A stretch of DNA of 64,000 bases from Abditibacteriaceae bacterium (lineage in GTDB: Bacteria; Armatimonadota; Abditibacteriia; Abditibacteriales; Abditibacteriaceae). Location: assembly GCA_019239895.1 (NCBI GenBank), contig JAFAZH010000025.1:124001-188000 (forward strand). Direction: 5' to 3'. The notes under the pieces were generated by a model that was given only the letters and a program-made list of their open reading frames with translations, was not told the DNA's origin and did no database searches. Shown one piece after another: positions 17,040 through 24,916 of this stretch; position 1 is the first letter of the stretch; each line of letters begins with the position of its first letter. Made by a program: the position numbers and the translations under genes.

Positions 17040-20000
17040 GTGTCTAATGGATGTATGCGTTTTTCAAACTCCCGATTCATTCTGCCCCTTGTGGCTGCCG
17101 TGACAGTTCCAACTACCACTTATAGCGCAGGGGTTGGCATAAAAAGTAAACCCTCAGCCGCCGCAAAGCCTGGGCTAAGTAGTGTCTCAGCGCGTCTCCA
17201 GGCGGTATCAAATCTGTCGCTGCCGGGTTGGAATTACGCCTTAGAAAGTGACGCGTTGGAAAAAGCGTGGAGTTGGAAGACCAACTTAGACACCAGTGGC
17301 CCCTTTGAGACGCGGGTGGCTTTTCATTATAAAAACCCACAAGATTATATCGTCCTGCGCGTCAAAGGCGATGCGGCGCGGGCCGAAGTGGGTTTCTGGC
17401 GCGTGGCCAACGGCAAGGCTGAACGTTTGGGCGAACCAGTAGCAACCATTGGCGCACCACATGGGCAACTTACGGTGCAACGCTCTGCCTGGCGCGTGCG
17501 TGCCCTCTGGAATGGAAAGGCCATCGTGACTGCTTTTAGCGATGTGGCAGGAGAACGGTTTGGCGTTGCTACACACGGCGCAGCCAAACTCTCCACAGTG
17601 CGGATGCAGCCAGTGGAAGCGCCTGTCTTTTCGGATGATTTCATGCGCGCCCAGGGGCCAGATGCTACTGAAGCGCCCGGTGATTGGCATCGCGTGGCGG
17701 GCATCTGGAAAACCAGTGGGTTGATCGGGCCGCGTGCCGATGCCGCTTTGAATCCGAATCCTTTTGTCTTTCGCGCCGAAGTTCCGTCCGGCGGCGATGG
17801 TTCCGCCGTGGCAACCGTTGGCAAATGGTTCTGGAGCGATTACACCGTCACAGCTTCAGTCCGTCCCACTTTAAAAGACCCCGCACATCCCCTGGTGGCG
17901 GGTCTGGCCGCCTATCATCAAGCGGATGGGTCGAGTGTCGTCGGGATGGTGGACTTTAAAACAGGTCTCGCGGTACTTCGCTCCGGTAATCGCACCTTAG
18001 CTACAGGCGCGCCCTTTCGGGTCGCACCCGATCAGTGGCATCGTATCTTCCTGGAGCCGGGGCCAGGCACGGTGCGCCTGGTGGTGGATGGCGTCGAGCG
18101 GGTGCGGGCATCCACCCCTGCTGGCGCGAATTTGGCCCAAGGCGAGGCAACCTTAACCGCAGAATTAGGTGGGAGCAACTATGCCGACTTTGACGATGTC
18201 CGTGTCGGCCCCAATGATGCCATCAGCGATGATTTTCGCACGGCAGCCGTAGGACGCTGGGACAATGTGCAGGGCGATTGGCAAACCCAGCCCGGCCAGG
18301 GGCAAAATGCAGGACGCCGCGTTAAAATTTCGGCGGGAACGGCTCTTACTCTGACGGGCAACCCGGAACGGGAGGAAGGCTTAGTCGAAGCGACCTTTGC
18401 CGATATTGGCCCCAAGACGAGGGTGCGTGGTAATCCAGAACCCGTGGGTGTAGTCTTCGCGGCGCGGGATGCCAACAACTATTTTGTGGCCCGCAAGCGA
18501 ACTGGCGCACCCTTAGAAATCGTGGAAGTGGCTAACGGCACCGGAAAAGTATTAGCAAATGCACAACATGATAAAGGCACGGCTACATCTATCAATCCTC
18601 TTAACTCTACAATAACCGTGGAATGGCGCGAGGGCGTTATCACAGCGCACGGGGGTAATACAACAGCGACCGCGACTGTGGCAGCGATCCCAGAGGGACG
18701 CGTTGGCGCATGGGCCGGGGGAGCAGGCCAGGCCATTGCCCTCACTGCGTTTCGAGCTTTGGGCGCGGCTCCCGGTTGGGGCGAAGGCGCATTGCCAGAA
18801 CGTTTCCAGAAAGATAGCTTGATGCAAAACTGGGCCAGCAACGCCAGCGCCTGGCAGCGTGGCCCGGATAGTGTCTGGTGGCACACGGGCGACTTTTTCC
18901 AGGATGCTGAATTATCCCTGCCCCTGCCCACTTTGTCTACGGGAGCCGGGATTACTCTCCTTTTAGCGGCTGACCCGGCCCACTCAGCGGTGGGAGCCAG
19001 TTTAGCCATCGAGCGTGACCCCAACGCCTTTAACTTCAAGCTTGCTGAAGCAGGCCAGGGCGTTAAAACTTTCACTTTGCCTGAACATGAAGCTAAAGGT
19101 GAATTACGCTTTGTGCGCCGCCCGGTTGGTGATGGCCGTGTCCTCTTGCGCGTGGCTCTCAATGGGCGGGTGCTGCTTAACGAAACGGTGGCTTCCAGCA
19201 TCTCCAAAGACAACGCTGCCACAGCGACCAAAACTGGTGTGCGCTTATCCAAAATCAGCAAGCTAGACTGGGAAGGTATCCAGGCGCAAACTTCGCATCT
19301 CCTGGATTACACCTTCACCAGTGCCCCCGTAGACTGGGAATCGGCTGCCGGACGGTGGGAAGTTTCTGAGCGTTGGACTTGCTCACCGCAGTGGGGCTTT
19401 TTTATGGGGCTTAATGCAGTAGACCCCACCCTGTGGAGCCGCTTTGCGATGAAGGGCGATTTCACCCTGGAAGCTTATTTAGCCACCCCGATGGACCAAA
19501 CACGGGGCGAACGTGGCCCGAACGATTTAAACCTCACTGTGGATGGCGATGGCCGCGATCTGGCTTCGGGCTATTCCTTTGTTTTTGCGGGTAATCAGCA
19601 CCAATCCAATCGTGTCTTACGCGGCGATGAAGTGGTGGTGGATAAGGCATTAGAGATTCCACCACCCAAGGGTAGTACCCATCAAGACTGGTTTTATGTG
19701 CGCTTAGAGCGTCGTCAGACACCGCAGGGGTTACATTTCCGCTATAGCGTCAATGGTCGTGTTTTAGCCGATTATACTGATCCCAATCCATTGCCGAGTG
19801 CCGCCAAGGGGGGCCGTCTCGCGTTCTGGACGTATAATGGCGGTCTCTCCATTGCCCGCGTGCGCCTGTGGCATGATGGCATTGAAAGTGAGAGCCGGGG
19901 TTCAGCCAGTCCTAACTTCCTTGTGGCCAAAGCGCCAAACTCGCCTGAGTTAAAGAATACACTGGGTGAGTGGGGGCCACGCTATGAAGGAGTAACAGCA

Positions 20001-20657
20001 GCTTCAGCGCGGGTGCAAGTGACCAGTGCAGGCGGACGCCGCGCCTTGCAAATCACGAATCCGCAAAGCGGGGGCGACTGGACAGTTTACGTAACTAAAC
20101 AAGCCTTTGATGCCGCGCAGCGTCCCACCTTGCGCTTTGACTATCGAGTACCTTCCGGCGTGCGGGTGAATCTCTACGCTAAAGTGGAAGGTCGCTGGCG
20201 CGAGATTATCTTCACCGGCGATGCGGCCCGCTTACCCAGCCAGAACCGCACTTACCGGCGGCGCGCTTTTATGGCTATGCCCGGTGCGGTCGCGGCCCAA
20301 CCTGGTGCTGTGATGGCCCCACCAGTAGGTCGCGTTACAGCCGCACGCCGTATCATTATAGACGCCAATGGGCCTCAAGCCGCCAATGCCAATGCGGTGG
20401 ATACCAGCCTGACTATTGGCCGCATTGCTAACGTGGTCATAGACAACCAGTGGCATACCGCCAGCTTTGATCTGCGCGCGGCCCTGCAAGCGGCTAACTT
20501 AGGCACCAAGATTGAGGCCCTGGCTTTTGCCGCACCCGACCGTGATTATCTGCGCGTCGGCTTGGGTGGCAATCACGCCGGAGCCACCTATTGGCTCAGT
20601 GATTTCCAGGCACCCGAAAGCGGTAAGCAAACGGTTGCGGTAAGACCAGGGCAATAA
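17040..20657 (+). CDS. Large secreted protein with repeated concanavalin/LamG-like domains
   Basis: Protein of 1205 aa with an N-terminal signal sequence (SRFILPLVAAVTVPTTTYS). At least four related modules of about 180-200 residues occur, recognised by an opening FSDDFMRAQG.../ISDDFRTAAVGRWDNVQGDW/LDYTFTSAPVDWESAAGRWEV and later strands such as ITLLLAADPAHSAVGASLAI and GRVLLRVALNGRVL. This is the pattern of jelly-roll (LamG/DUF1080-like) sugar-binding domains. No catalytic motif is seen. Start: GTG 17040, with GGGAG only 4 nt before it. ATG 17055 is possible but would sit too far from that site. It is likely a surface or secreted carbohydrate-binding protein. Confidence 0.65.
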   Translation: MSNGCMRFSNSRFILPLVAAVTVPTTTYSAGVGIKSKPSAAAKPGLSSVSARLQAVSNLSLPGWNYALESDALEKAWSWKTNLDTSGPFETRVAFHYKNPQDYIVLRVKGDAARAEVGFWRVANGKAERLGEPVATIGAPHGQLTVQRSAWRVRALWNGKAIVTAFSDVAGERFGVATHGAAKLSTVRMQPVEAPVFSDDFMRAQGPDATEAPGDWHRVAGIWKTSGLIGPRADAALNPNPFVFRAEVPSGGDGSAVATVGKWFWSDYTVTASVRPTLKDPAHPLVAGLAAYHQADGSSVVGMVDFKTGLAVLRSGNRTLATGAPFRVAPDQWHRIFLEPGPGTVRLVVDGVERVRASTPAGANLAQGEATLTAELGGSNYADFDDVRVGPNDAISDDFRTAAVGRWDNVQGDWQTQPGQGQNAGRRVKISAGTALTLTGNPEREEGLVEATFADIGPKTRVRGNPEPVGVVFAARDANNYFVARKRTGAPLEIVEVANGTGKVLANAQHDKGTATSINPLNSTITVEWREGVITAHGGNTTATATVAAIPEGRVGAWAGGAGQAIALTAFRALGAAPGWGEGALPERFQKDSLMQNWASNASAWQRGPDSVWWHTGDFFQDAELSLPLPTLSTGAGITLLLAADPAHSAVGASLAIERDPNAFNFKLAEAGQGVKTFTLPEHEAKGELRFVRRPVGDGRVLLRVALNGRVLLNETVASSISKDNAATATKTGVRLSKISKLDWEGIQAQTSHLLDYTFTSAPVDWESAAGRWEVSERWTCSPQWGFFMGLNAVDPTLWSRFAMKGDFTLEAYLATPMDQTRGERGPNDLNLTVDGDGRDLASGYSFVFAGNQHQSNRVLRGDEVVVDKALEIPPPKGSTHQDWFYVRLERRQTPQGLHFRYSVNGRVLADYTDPNPLPSAAKGGRLAFWTYNGGLSIARVRLWHDGIESESRGSASPNFLVAKAPNSPELKNTLGEWGPRYEGVTAASARVQVTSAGGRRALQITNPQSGGDWTVYVTKQAFDAAQRPTLRFDYRVPSGVRVNLYAKVEGRWREIIFTGDAARLPSQNRTYRRRAFMAMPGAVAAQPGAVMAPPVGRVTAARRIIIDANGPQAANANAVDTSLTIGRIANVVIDNQWHTASFDLRAALQAANLGTKIEALAFAAPDRDYLRVGLGGNHAGATYWLSDFQAPESGKQTVAVRPGQ

Positions 20658-20814
20658 GCCGGGGTTATAAAAGCCCCGGCGGGAAGGCCGTTTGCCAAGC
20701 GTCCTCTGGACGCCCCATAGCTCCGTAGGGGCATGATTTATCGTGCCCTTGTCGTGTCCCGTCCGCGAGGACGGTTGGCTTTAGCCTCCCCGCCGGGTAT
20801 TTCAATGCCCGTCT
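20658..20814. repeat. Palindromic element, family B (copy 1)
   Basis: Outer arms: gccggggttataaaagcccc followed by ggcgggaaggc on the left and the complement of agacgggcattgaaatacccggcggggaggc on the right. Inner arms contain gcgtcctctggacg and cgtccgcgaggacggttggc. The same layout and inner sequence recur at 56041-56174. It exactly fills the gap between the stop of the 1205-aa gene (20657) and the stop of the SDR gene (20816). Confidence 0.75.
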
Positions 20815-20815
20815 C

Positions 20816-21553
20816 CTATCCAACCCCACCATTAACCAATAAGTTTTGGGCCGTGAGCCAGCGGGCTTCATCGCTGCACAGGAAGGCGACCACATCCGCA
20901 ATATCGGCAGGTTGGCCCAGACGCCCCAATGGTGTTTGAGCAATCATGGCATCCAAGCTTTCGGCTGGAATAACTTCGGTCATTAAATCGGTTTGAGTCA
21001 TGCCTGGCGACACCGTATTGACCGTGATACCTCGCGGCCCCAGTTCCGCTGCCCAGCAGCGCGTAAATGCTTCCACGGCTGCTTTGGAGCCGCTATAGAC
21101 CGAGCCGCCTGCCGCATTCGCTCGCGTGATACCGCTGGAGATATTGATGACGCGCCCCTGATCATTCATCCTTTTGACTGCTTCTTGGGTGGTAAACAAA
21201 AGCCCGCGCACATTGAGATTAAACAGAGTATCGAAATGCTCTTCGGTGATGTTCTCCAGCGGCTTAAAGTCGGCCCAGCCCGCGTTATTAACGAGAATAT
21301 CAATATGCGCAAATGTACGTTCTACTTCTTCAAATAAACGTCGCACATCACTGAGGTTGGCAACATCCGCTTGCAGCGCCACGGCCCGTCCGCCCTGGCT
21401 TTCAATTTCCTGCACCACGGCTTGAGCCGCGTCTCCACTGTTTTTGTAATTCACCACCACTGCTGCGCCATCCTCGGCTAACCGTAACGCAATCGCCCGC
21501 CCAATACCCCGACTGGCACCCGTCACCACAGCAACTTTATTTGCTAATCTCAT
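20816..21553 (-). CDS. SDR-family oxidoreductase (FabG-like)
   Basis: Classical short-chain dehydrogenase of 245 aa, cytoplasmic and NAD(P)-dependent. Cofactor motif TGASRGIG is at 11-18, followed by NNAG. The catalytic Ser is in NISSG, and Tyr and Lys are in VYSGSKAAVEAF. PRGITVNTVSPG is typical of 3-oxoacyl-ACP reductase-like members. Start ATG 21553 has a GGAAC-type weak ribosome-binding site. The C-terminus stops at NGGVG, a few residues short of many homologues; its TAG abuts repeat element B, so the insertion may have trimmed the end. The substrate is not certain; a role in fatty acid metabolism beside the acyl-CoA dehydrogenase fusion is possible but they are divergently arranged. Confidence 0.88.
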   Translation of the reverse strand: MRLANKVAVVTGASRGIGRAIALRLAEDGAAVVVNYKNSGDAAQAVVQEIESQGGRAVALQADVANLSDVRRLFEEVERTFAHIDILVNNAGWADFKPLENITEEHFDTLFNLNVRGLLFTTQEAVKRMNDQGRVINISSGITRANAAGGSVYSGSKAAVEAFTRCWAAELGPRGITVNTVSPGMTQTDLMTEVIPAESLDAMIAQTPLGRLGQPADIADVVAFLCSDEARWLTAQNLLVNGGVG

Positions 21554-21566
21554 AAGTTCCTTTTAT

Positions 21567-21778
21567 GAACCGCCAAGGACGCTAAGAGCGCCAAGGAGGG
21601 GGAGGGACTATGGAACCCGGAGCGTGAGCGGTGGGCTTTCGTGAGAGCCTCCACGCACTACGGCGAAAGCCCGCCGCTCACGCTCCGGGTTCGTGACGCT
21701 CCACTGACTGCGGTGGCCCCTGTCGGCACCCCTTCTCCCCCTCTCCCCTTCTCCCCCTCTTGGCGTCCTTGGCGGTTC
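21567..21778. repeat. Family D element in the SDR/acyl-CoA dehydrogenase intergenic region
   Basis: The arm gaaccgccaaggacgctaag (plus a) at 21567-21587 matches the inverse of 21758-21778 at 20 of 21 positions. The arm core is shared with the 10386-10700 element. The interior holds a second, unrelated palindrome (21613-21692) plus pyrimidine-rich ctccccctctcccc runs. Together they fill the 266-bp gap between the two divergent genes. Confidence 0.75.
21613..21692. repeat. Family C palindrome nested inside the family D element
   Basis: Arms of 29 nt begin gaacccggagcgtgagcg and end gggctttcg; they match their inverse at 21664-21692 in 28 of 29 positions, around a 22-nt centre. Transcribed, it would form a very stable hairpin. 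It lies between divergent promoters and could act as a terminator or insulator. Confidence 0.75.
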
Positions 21779-21819
21779 AAATAATCGTTCTAATTTCATT
21801 TTGATTATAATGCGTTGCG

Positions 21820-23382
21820 ATGAAAGAGACTTTACGTGTTGGCTTGTGGCACGAAGAACGACTGCGTGTGGCACCAGCCAATACCATTACATTTCGGACA
21901 CAAGAGCAAGCGGGAACCGACTCTACAAGTCAGAGCGAGATCACCGTTTTTTCGACACCTCAGATGGTGGCCCTGATGGAGAAAACTTCACGATTGCTTC
22001 TGCAACCCTACCTCGACAATGATGAAGCCAGTGTGGGTAGCCGGGTGGATGTGCGCCATCTGGCGGCGACACCTCTGGGTGCGCAGGTGCGTTGTGTGTC
22101 GCGTCTGGAGAAAATTGATGGCCGTGCCATGACTTTTCATGTGGAGTGTTATGAACTGGCAGGAGGTGAGAAGATTGGTGAATGCCATCATGAACGTTTT
22201 GTTATTAATATCCACAAGTTCGCCCAAAGACTGGATGCTAAACAAGCTGCTAACCCCAGACAGAATCAAACACCAGTAGAGGATGTGCGTAGCCTGACGC
22301 GCAGCATTGTCGAGAAGTTACGCCCGGAATTAGAGAAGATAGAGCGCGAAGACCGCTGGCTGCCGGGTGGCCCCGGTGGTTGGATGCCGCTCTTGCGCGG
22401 CACGTTACCCGCCCCCTTTGGCGAGGCTCGACCGTTTGCCGATTATGCCACGCAAATGGAAGAACTGGCTCGCGCTTCCGGCACCCTGGCTATGAGTTTC
22501 CACCTCAATCGCCTCATGGCCGAGATGTTGCTGCAAGAAGGTACTGTCCAGCAACAGGAACGCCATATTCCGGCCATAGCACGGGGCAACGCCTGGTGGA
22601 CATTCTGCCTCAGTGAACCCCAGGCTGGTTCGGATGCTGCCGCCATTGCCACCACTGCCAGGAATCAGGGGGGCGGCTGGATTTTGAACGGCACCAAAAG
22701 CTGGATCGGCTTAGGGATGCACGCCACGCACTTTATCGTCCTTGCCGTGACGGATGCAACCGTTAAGCCAGCACAACGGATGAGTGCCTTTATTGTGGAG
22801 CGCAATGCCAGGGGCTTAAAATTCCAAAAGCAACCAATGCTAGGCTATCGGGGCTATAGCATAGCGGAGATGACTTTGGATAATTGCTTTGTCCCGCGCG
22901 ACGCGCTGCTGGGGCAGGTAGGGAATGGGTTTCCTGCTGCTTTGCAAATGCTGGATGCCGCCCGCATTAGCGTAGCGGCCTTAGCGACGGGCTTTATCGC
23001 GGAAGCCTTGCACCAAAGCCTCCATTACACTCGTGCGCGCCAGGCATTCGGACAAGCCTTAAGTGAACAACCAACTGTGCAGGCAGCCCTGGCCGATATG
23101 AGTTGTGACCTCGAAGCAGCCCGTTTACTAACCCATCAGGCAGCGTATTTGAAGGAGCAAGGCTTTAGCTACAATGGTGCGGCGGCCCGCGCCAAGCTCT
23201 TTGCCACCACAGCGGCGATGAAGCACACCACAATGGCCCTGCAACTACATGGTGCAGCCGGTTACAGCACGGGCAGCACGGTGGAACGTCTTTTCCGTGA
23301 AGCCAAAGGCGCGCAAATTTTCGATGGAGCCAGCGAGGTTCAACGTCTGGTTATTGCACGTAACTTGTTACAAGGCAACTAA
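21820..23382 (+). CDS. Fusion of FlK-like hotdog thioesterase and acyl-CoA dehydrogenase
   Basis: Protein of 520 aa. Residues 1 to about 140 match the fluoroacetyl-CoA thioesterase (FlK) fold: FSTPQMVALMEKTS with Thr46 and Glu54, and DVRHLAATP with His80. The spacing of this triad (8 and 26 residues) equals that of Thr42, Glu50 and His76 in FlK. Residues about 155-520 are an acyl-CoA dehydrogenase, with FAD/substrate motif FCLSEPQAGSDA, middle-domain LNGTKSWIGLG, and C-terminal helical domain ending IFDGASEVQR. The usual catalytic Glu of that motif is Asp (502). The enzyme would oxidise an acyl-CoA at C2-C3 and could also hydrolyse an acyl-CoA in one polypeptide. Start ATG 21820; no strong ribosome-binding site. 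Confidence 0.85.
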   Translation: MKETLRVGLWHEERLRVAPANTITFRTQEQAGTDSTSQSEITVFSTPQMVALMEKTSRLLLQPYLDNDEASVGSRVDVRHLAATPLGAQVRCVSRLEKIDGRAMTFHVECYELAGGEKIGECHHERFVINIHKFAQRLDAKQAANPRQNQTPVEDVRSLTRSIVEKLRPELEKIEREDRWLPGGPGGWMPLLRGTLPAPFGEARPFADYATQMEELARASGTLAMSFHLNRLMAEMLLQEGTVQQQERHIPAIARGNAWWTFCLSEPQAGSDAAAIATTARNQGGGWILNGTKSWIGLGMHATHFIVLAVTDATVKPAQRMSAFIVERNARGLKFQKQPMLGYRGYSIAEMTLDNCFVPRDALLGQVGNGFPAALQMLDAARISVAALATGFIAEALHQSLHYTRARQAFGQALSEQPTVQAALADMSCDLEAARLLTHQAAYLKEQGFSYNGAAARAKLFATTAAMKHTTMALQLHGAAGYSTGSTVERLFREAKGAQIFDGASEVQRLVIARNLLQGN

Positions 23383-23437
23383 AGCGAGTTACTAACCGTC
23401 ACAACAGAGTGATGCATCTTAAAGTTAGGGAGACGGA

Positions 23438-24691
23438 ATGAAGGGCAAAAAGCCAATCTGTTGGCTCTGTTGCTGGGTTATATTGATGTGTCGCGCTGCC
23501 TTCTGTACGGCAAGCGACAGCGTTATACCAGCTAAGGGTTCCATCGAGTCTCAGCCTAACAGCCCAACTCCTCAAGATTCAACAACTCAAGCAACAGATA
23601 AATTACGCCATGAATACCTACAACTGTTTCAACATGGCGACTACGAAGCCATTATTGACCGTCTCACGCCGCTGCTCCACAAATCTTCTCCGCCTGACTC
23701 CGGTTTGGCTTATGTACATGGCCTGACTTCGCGCATCATCGGCGACTTAGATACCGCAGCAACAGACTTAGCTCCTCTGGGCAACTATGCTCCTGATAGC
23801 GACGCTTCAACCTGGTTCTCTTGGCCCCCAGCTTCTGCCATTTGGCAACAAGTTCAGTTTCGTCGCCAGTTATTTCCAGCCCACCTCAAAGTGCTGCACG
23901 ATGGAGAGACCCTGCGCTTCAATGTCTACTATGATGACATGACCGATTGGACGCGCGACGCGCTGAGTGTCCTGCCCCGCGCTTACGCGGCCAATCATGA
24001 TTTTCTGGGACAAGATTTCTCCACCATAACCGTGCTGCTTTTTAACGATTACGGGCATTTCACCGACTACGTGCGCGCCACGCGCTGGGACGTTGTTCCT
24101 CCTAAATATGCCCACGGCATCGGCTCTCTCGAAGCCCTCTGCATCAGTCGCTACAATGGCTATCACCAGGACTGGCCTGCACTCTCCTCGAAGTATTCCT
24201 GTGCTACGGTCGCCCATGAAATGAACCACTCCCTGGTCGAGCGCATGATTGCTGGTTATGGTTTACCGCGCTGGTTTATGGAAGGGTTAGCGGTGGACTT
24301 GCAGACCCGGATCACCCCGGAAGACGTGCCGACTTTTGGTCGCCTTATCCGCCAACTGGTGCGCCAGGGCGGAATCCTTTCCTTAGATGATCTCACGTAC
24401 CATTTTGGCGATAGTGTGCAAGTCTATGCCGGGGAGAGCACCCAAGAGTTGGAGCGGTGGCGCAACAGCAACGCTTATCAACAGGGCTATTCGATGGTCA
24501 ATTACTTTTTGCGCAAGCTCAAACCCGGCGACTTACCCCACTTTCTCACCGACCTGCGCGAGCAACGCTACACCGATAAATCAGCCCGCAGCAGGCAGAT
24601 TTTCGATCAACAAACCCATAAGTATTTAGGGCTGAGTCTCGACGAGTTCTATACTGATTGGCAGAGTTTTGTGCAGAGAATCTATAAGTAA
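23438..24691 (+). CDS. Secreted MA-type (gluzincin) metallopeptidase
   Basis: Protein of 417 aa with a signal peptide (ICWLCCWVILMCRAAFCTAS; a Cys near residue 20 might allow lipidation). A short TPR-like helical region (about 50-120, HEYLQLFQHGDYEAIIDRL) precedes a peptidase MA-like domain. Zinc-site HEMNH near 258 acts with a downstream Glu in RWFMEGLAVDL, the gluzincin arrangement. Start ATG 23438 has AGGGAG 5-6 nt upstream. It follows the fusion gene by 55 bp on the same strand. The target protein is unknown. A second gene of this type is at 40060-41343. Confidence 0.82.
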   Translation: MKGKKPICWLCCWVILMCRAAFCTASDSVIPAKGSIESQPNSPTPQDSTTQATDKLRHEYLQLFQHGDYEAIIDRLTPLLHKSSPPDSGLAYVHGLTSRIIGDLDTAATDLAPLGNYAPDSDASTWFSWPPASAIWQQVQFRRQLFPAHLKVLHDGETLRFNVYYDDMTDWTRDALSVLPRAYAANHDFLGQDFSTITVLLFNDYGHFTDYVRATRWDVVPPKYAHGIGSLEALCISRYNGYHQDWPALSSKYSCATVAHEMNHSLVERMIAGYGLPRWFMEGLAVDLQTRITPEDVPTFGRLIRQLVRQGGILSLDDLTYHFGDSVQVYAGESTQELERWRNSNAYQQGYSMVNYFLRKLKPGDLPHFLTDLREQRYTDKSARSRQIFDQQTHKYLGLSLDEFYTDWQSFVQRIYK

Positions 24692-24916
24692 TGGGTACCC
24701 CTACTGTTTTGATTGGGCCTTGCCCTTGTTTCTCTGCGTTCGCGCTTGTGCTACACTCCTATTGATAAATTAGGCATGGCGGCGGAAGGATGTTATTCAG
24801 GCTTCGCCGCGCACCAGGCACCGCGCGCTGTTGGTGGCATACGATAGGGACAGGCGAAGATTACGCCTCAAGGATGCGTAGAGAACTTATTTCGCGCGCA
24901 GTGGCAAATTTTAGTT

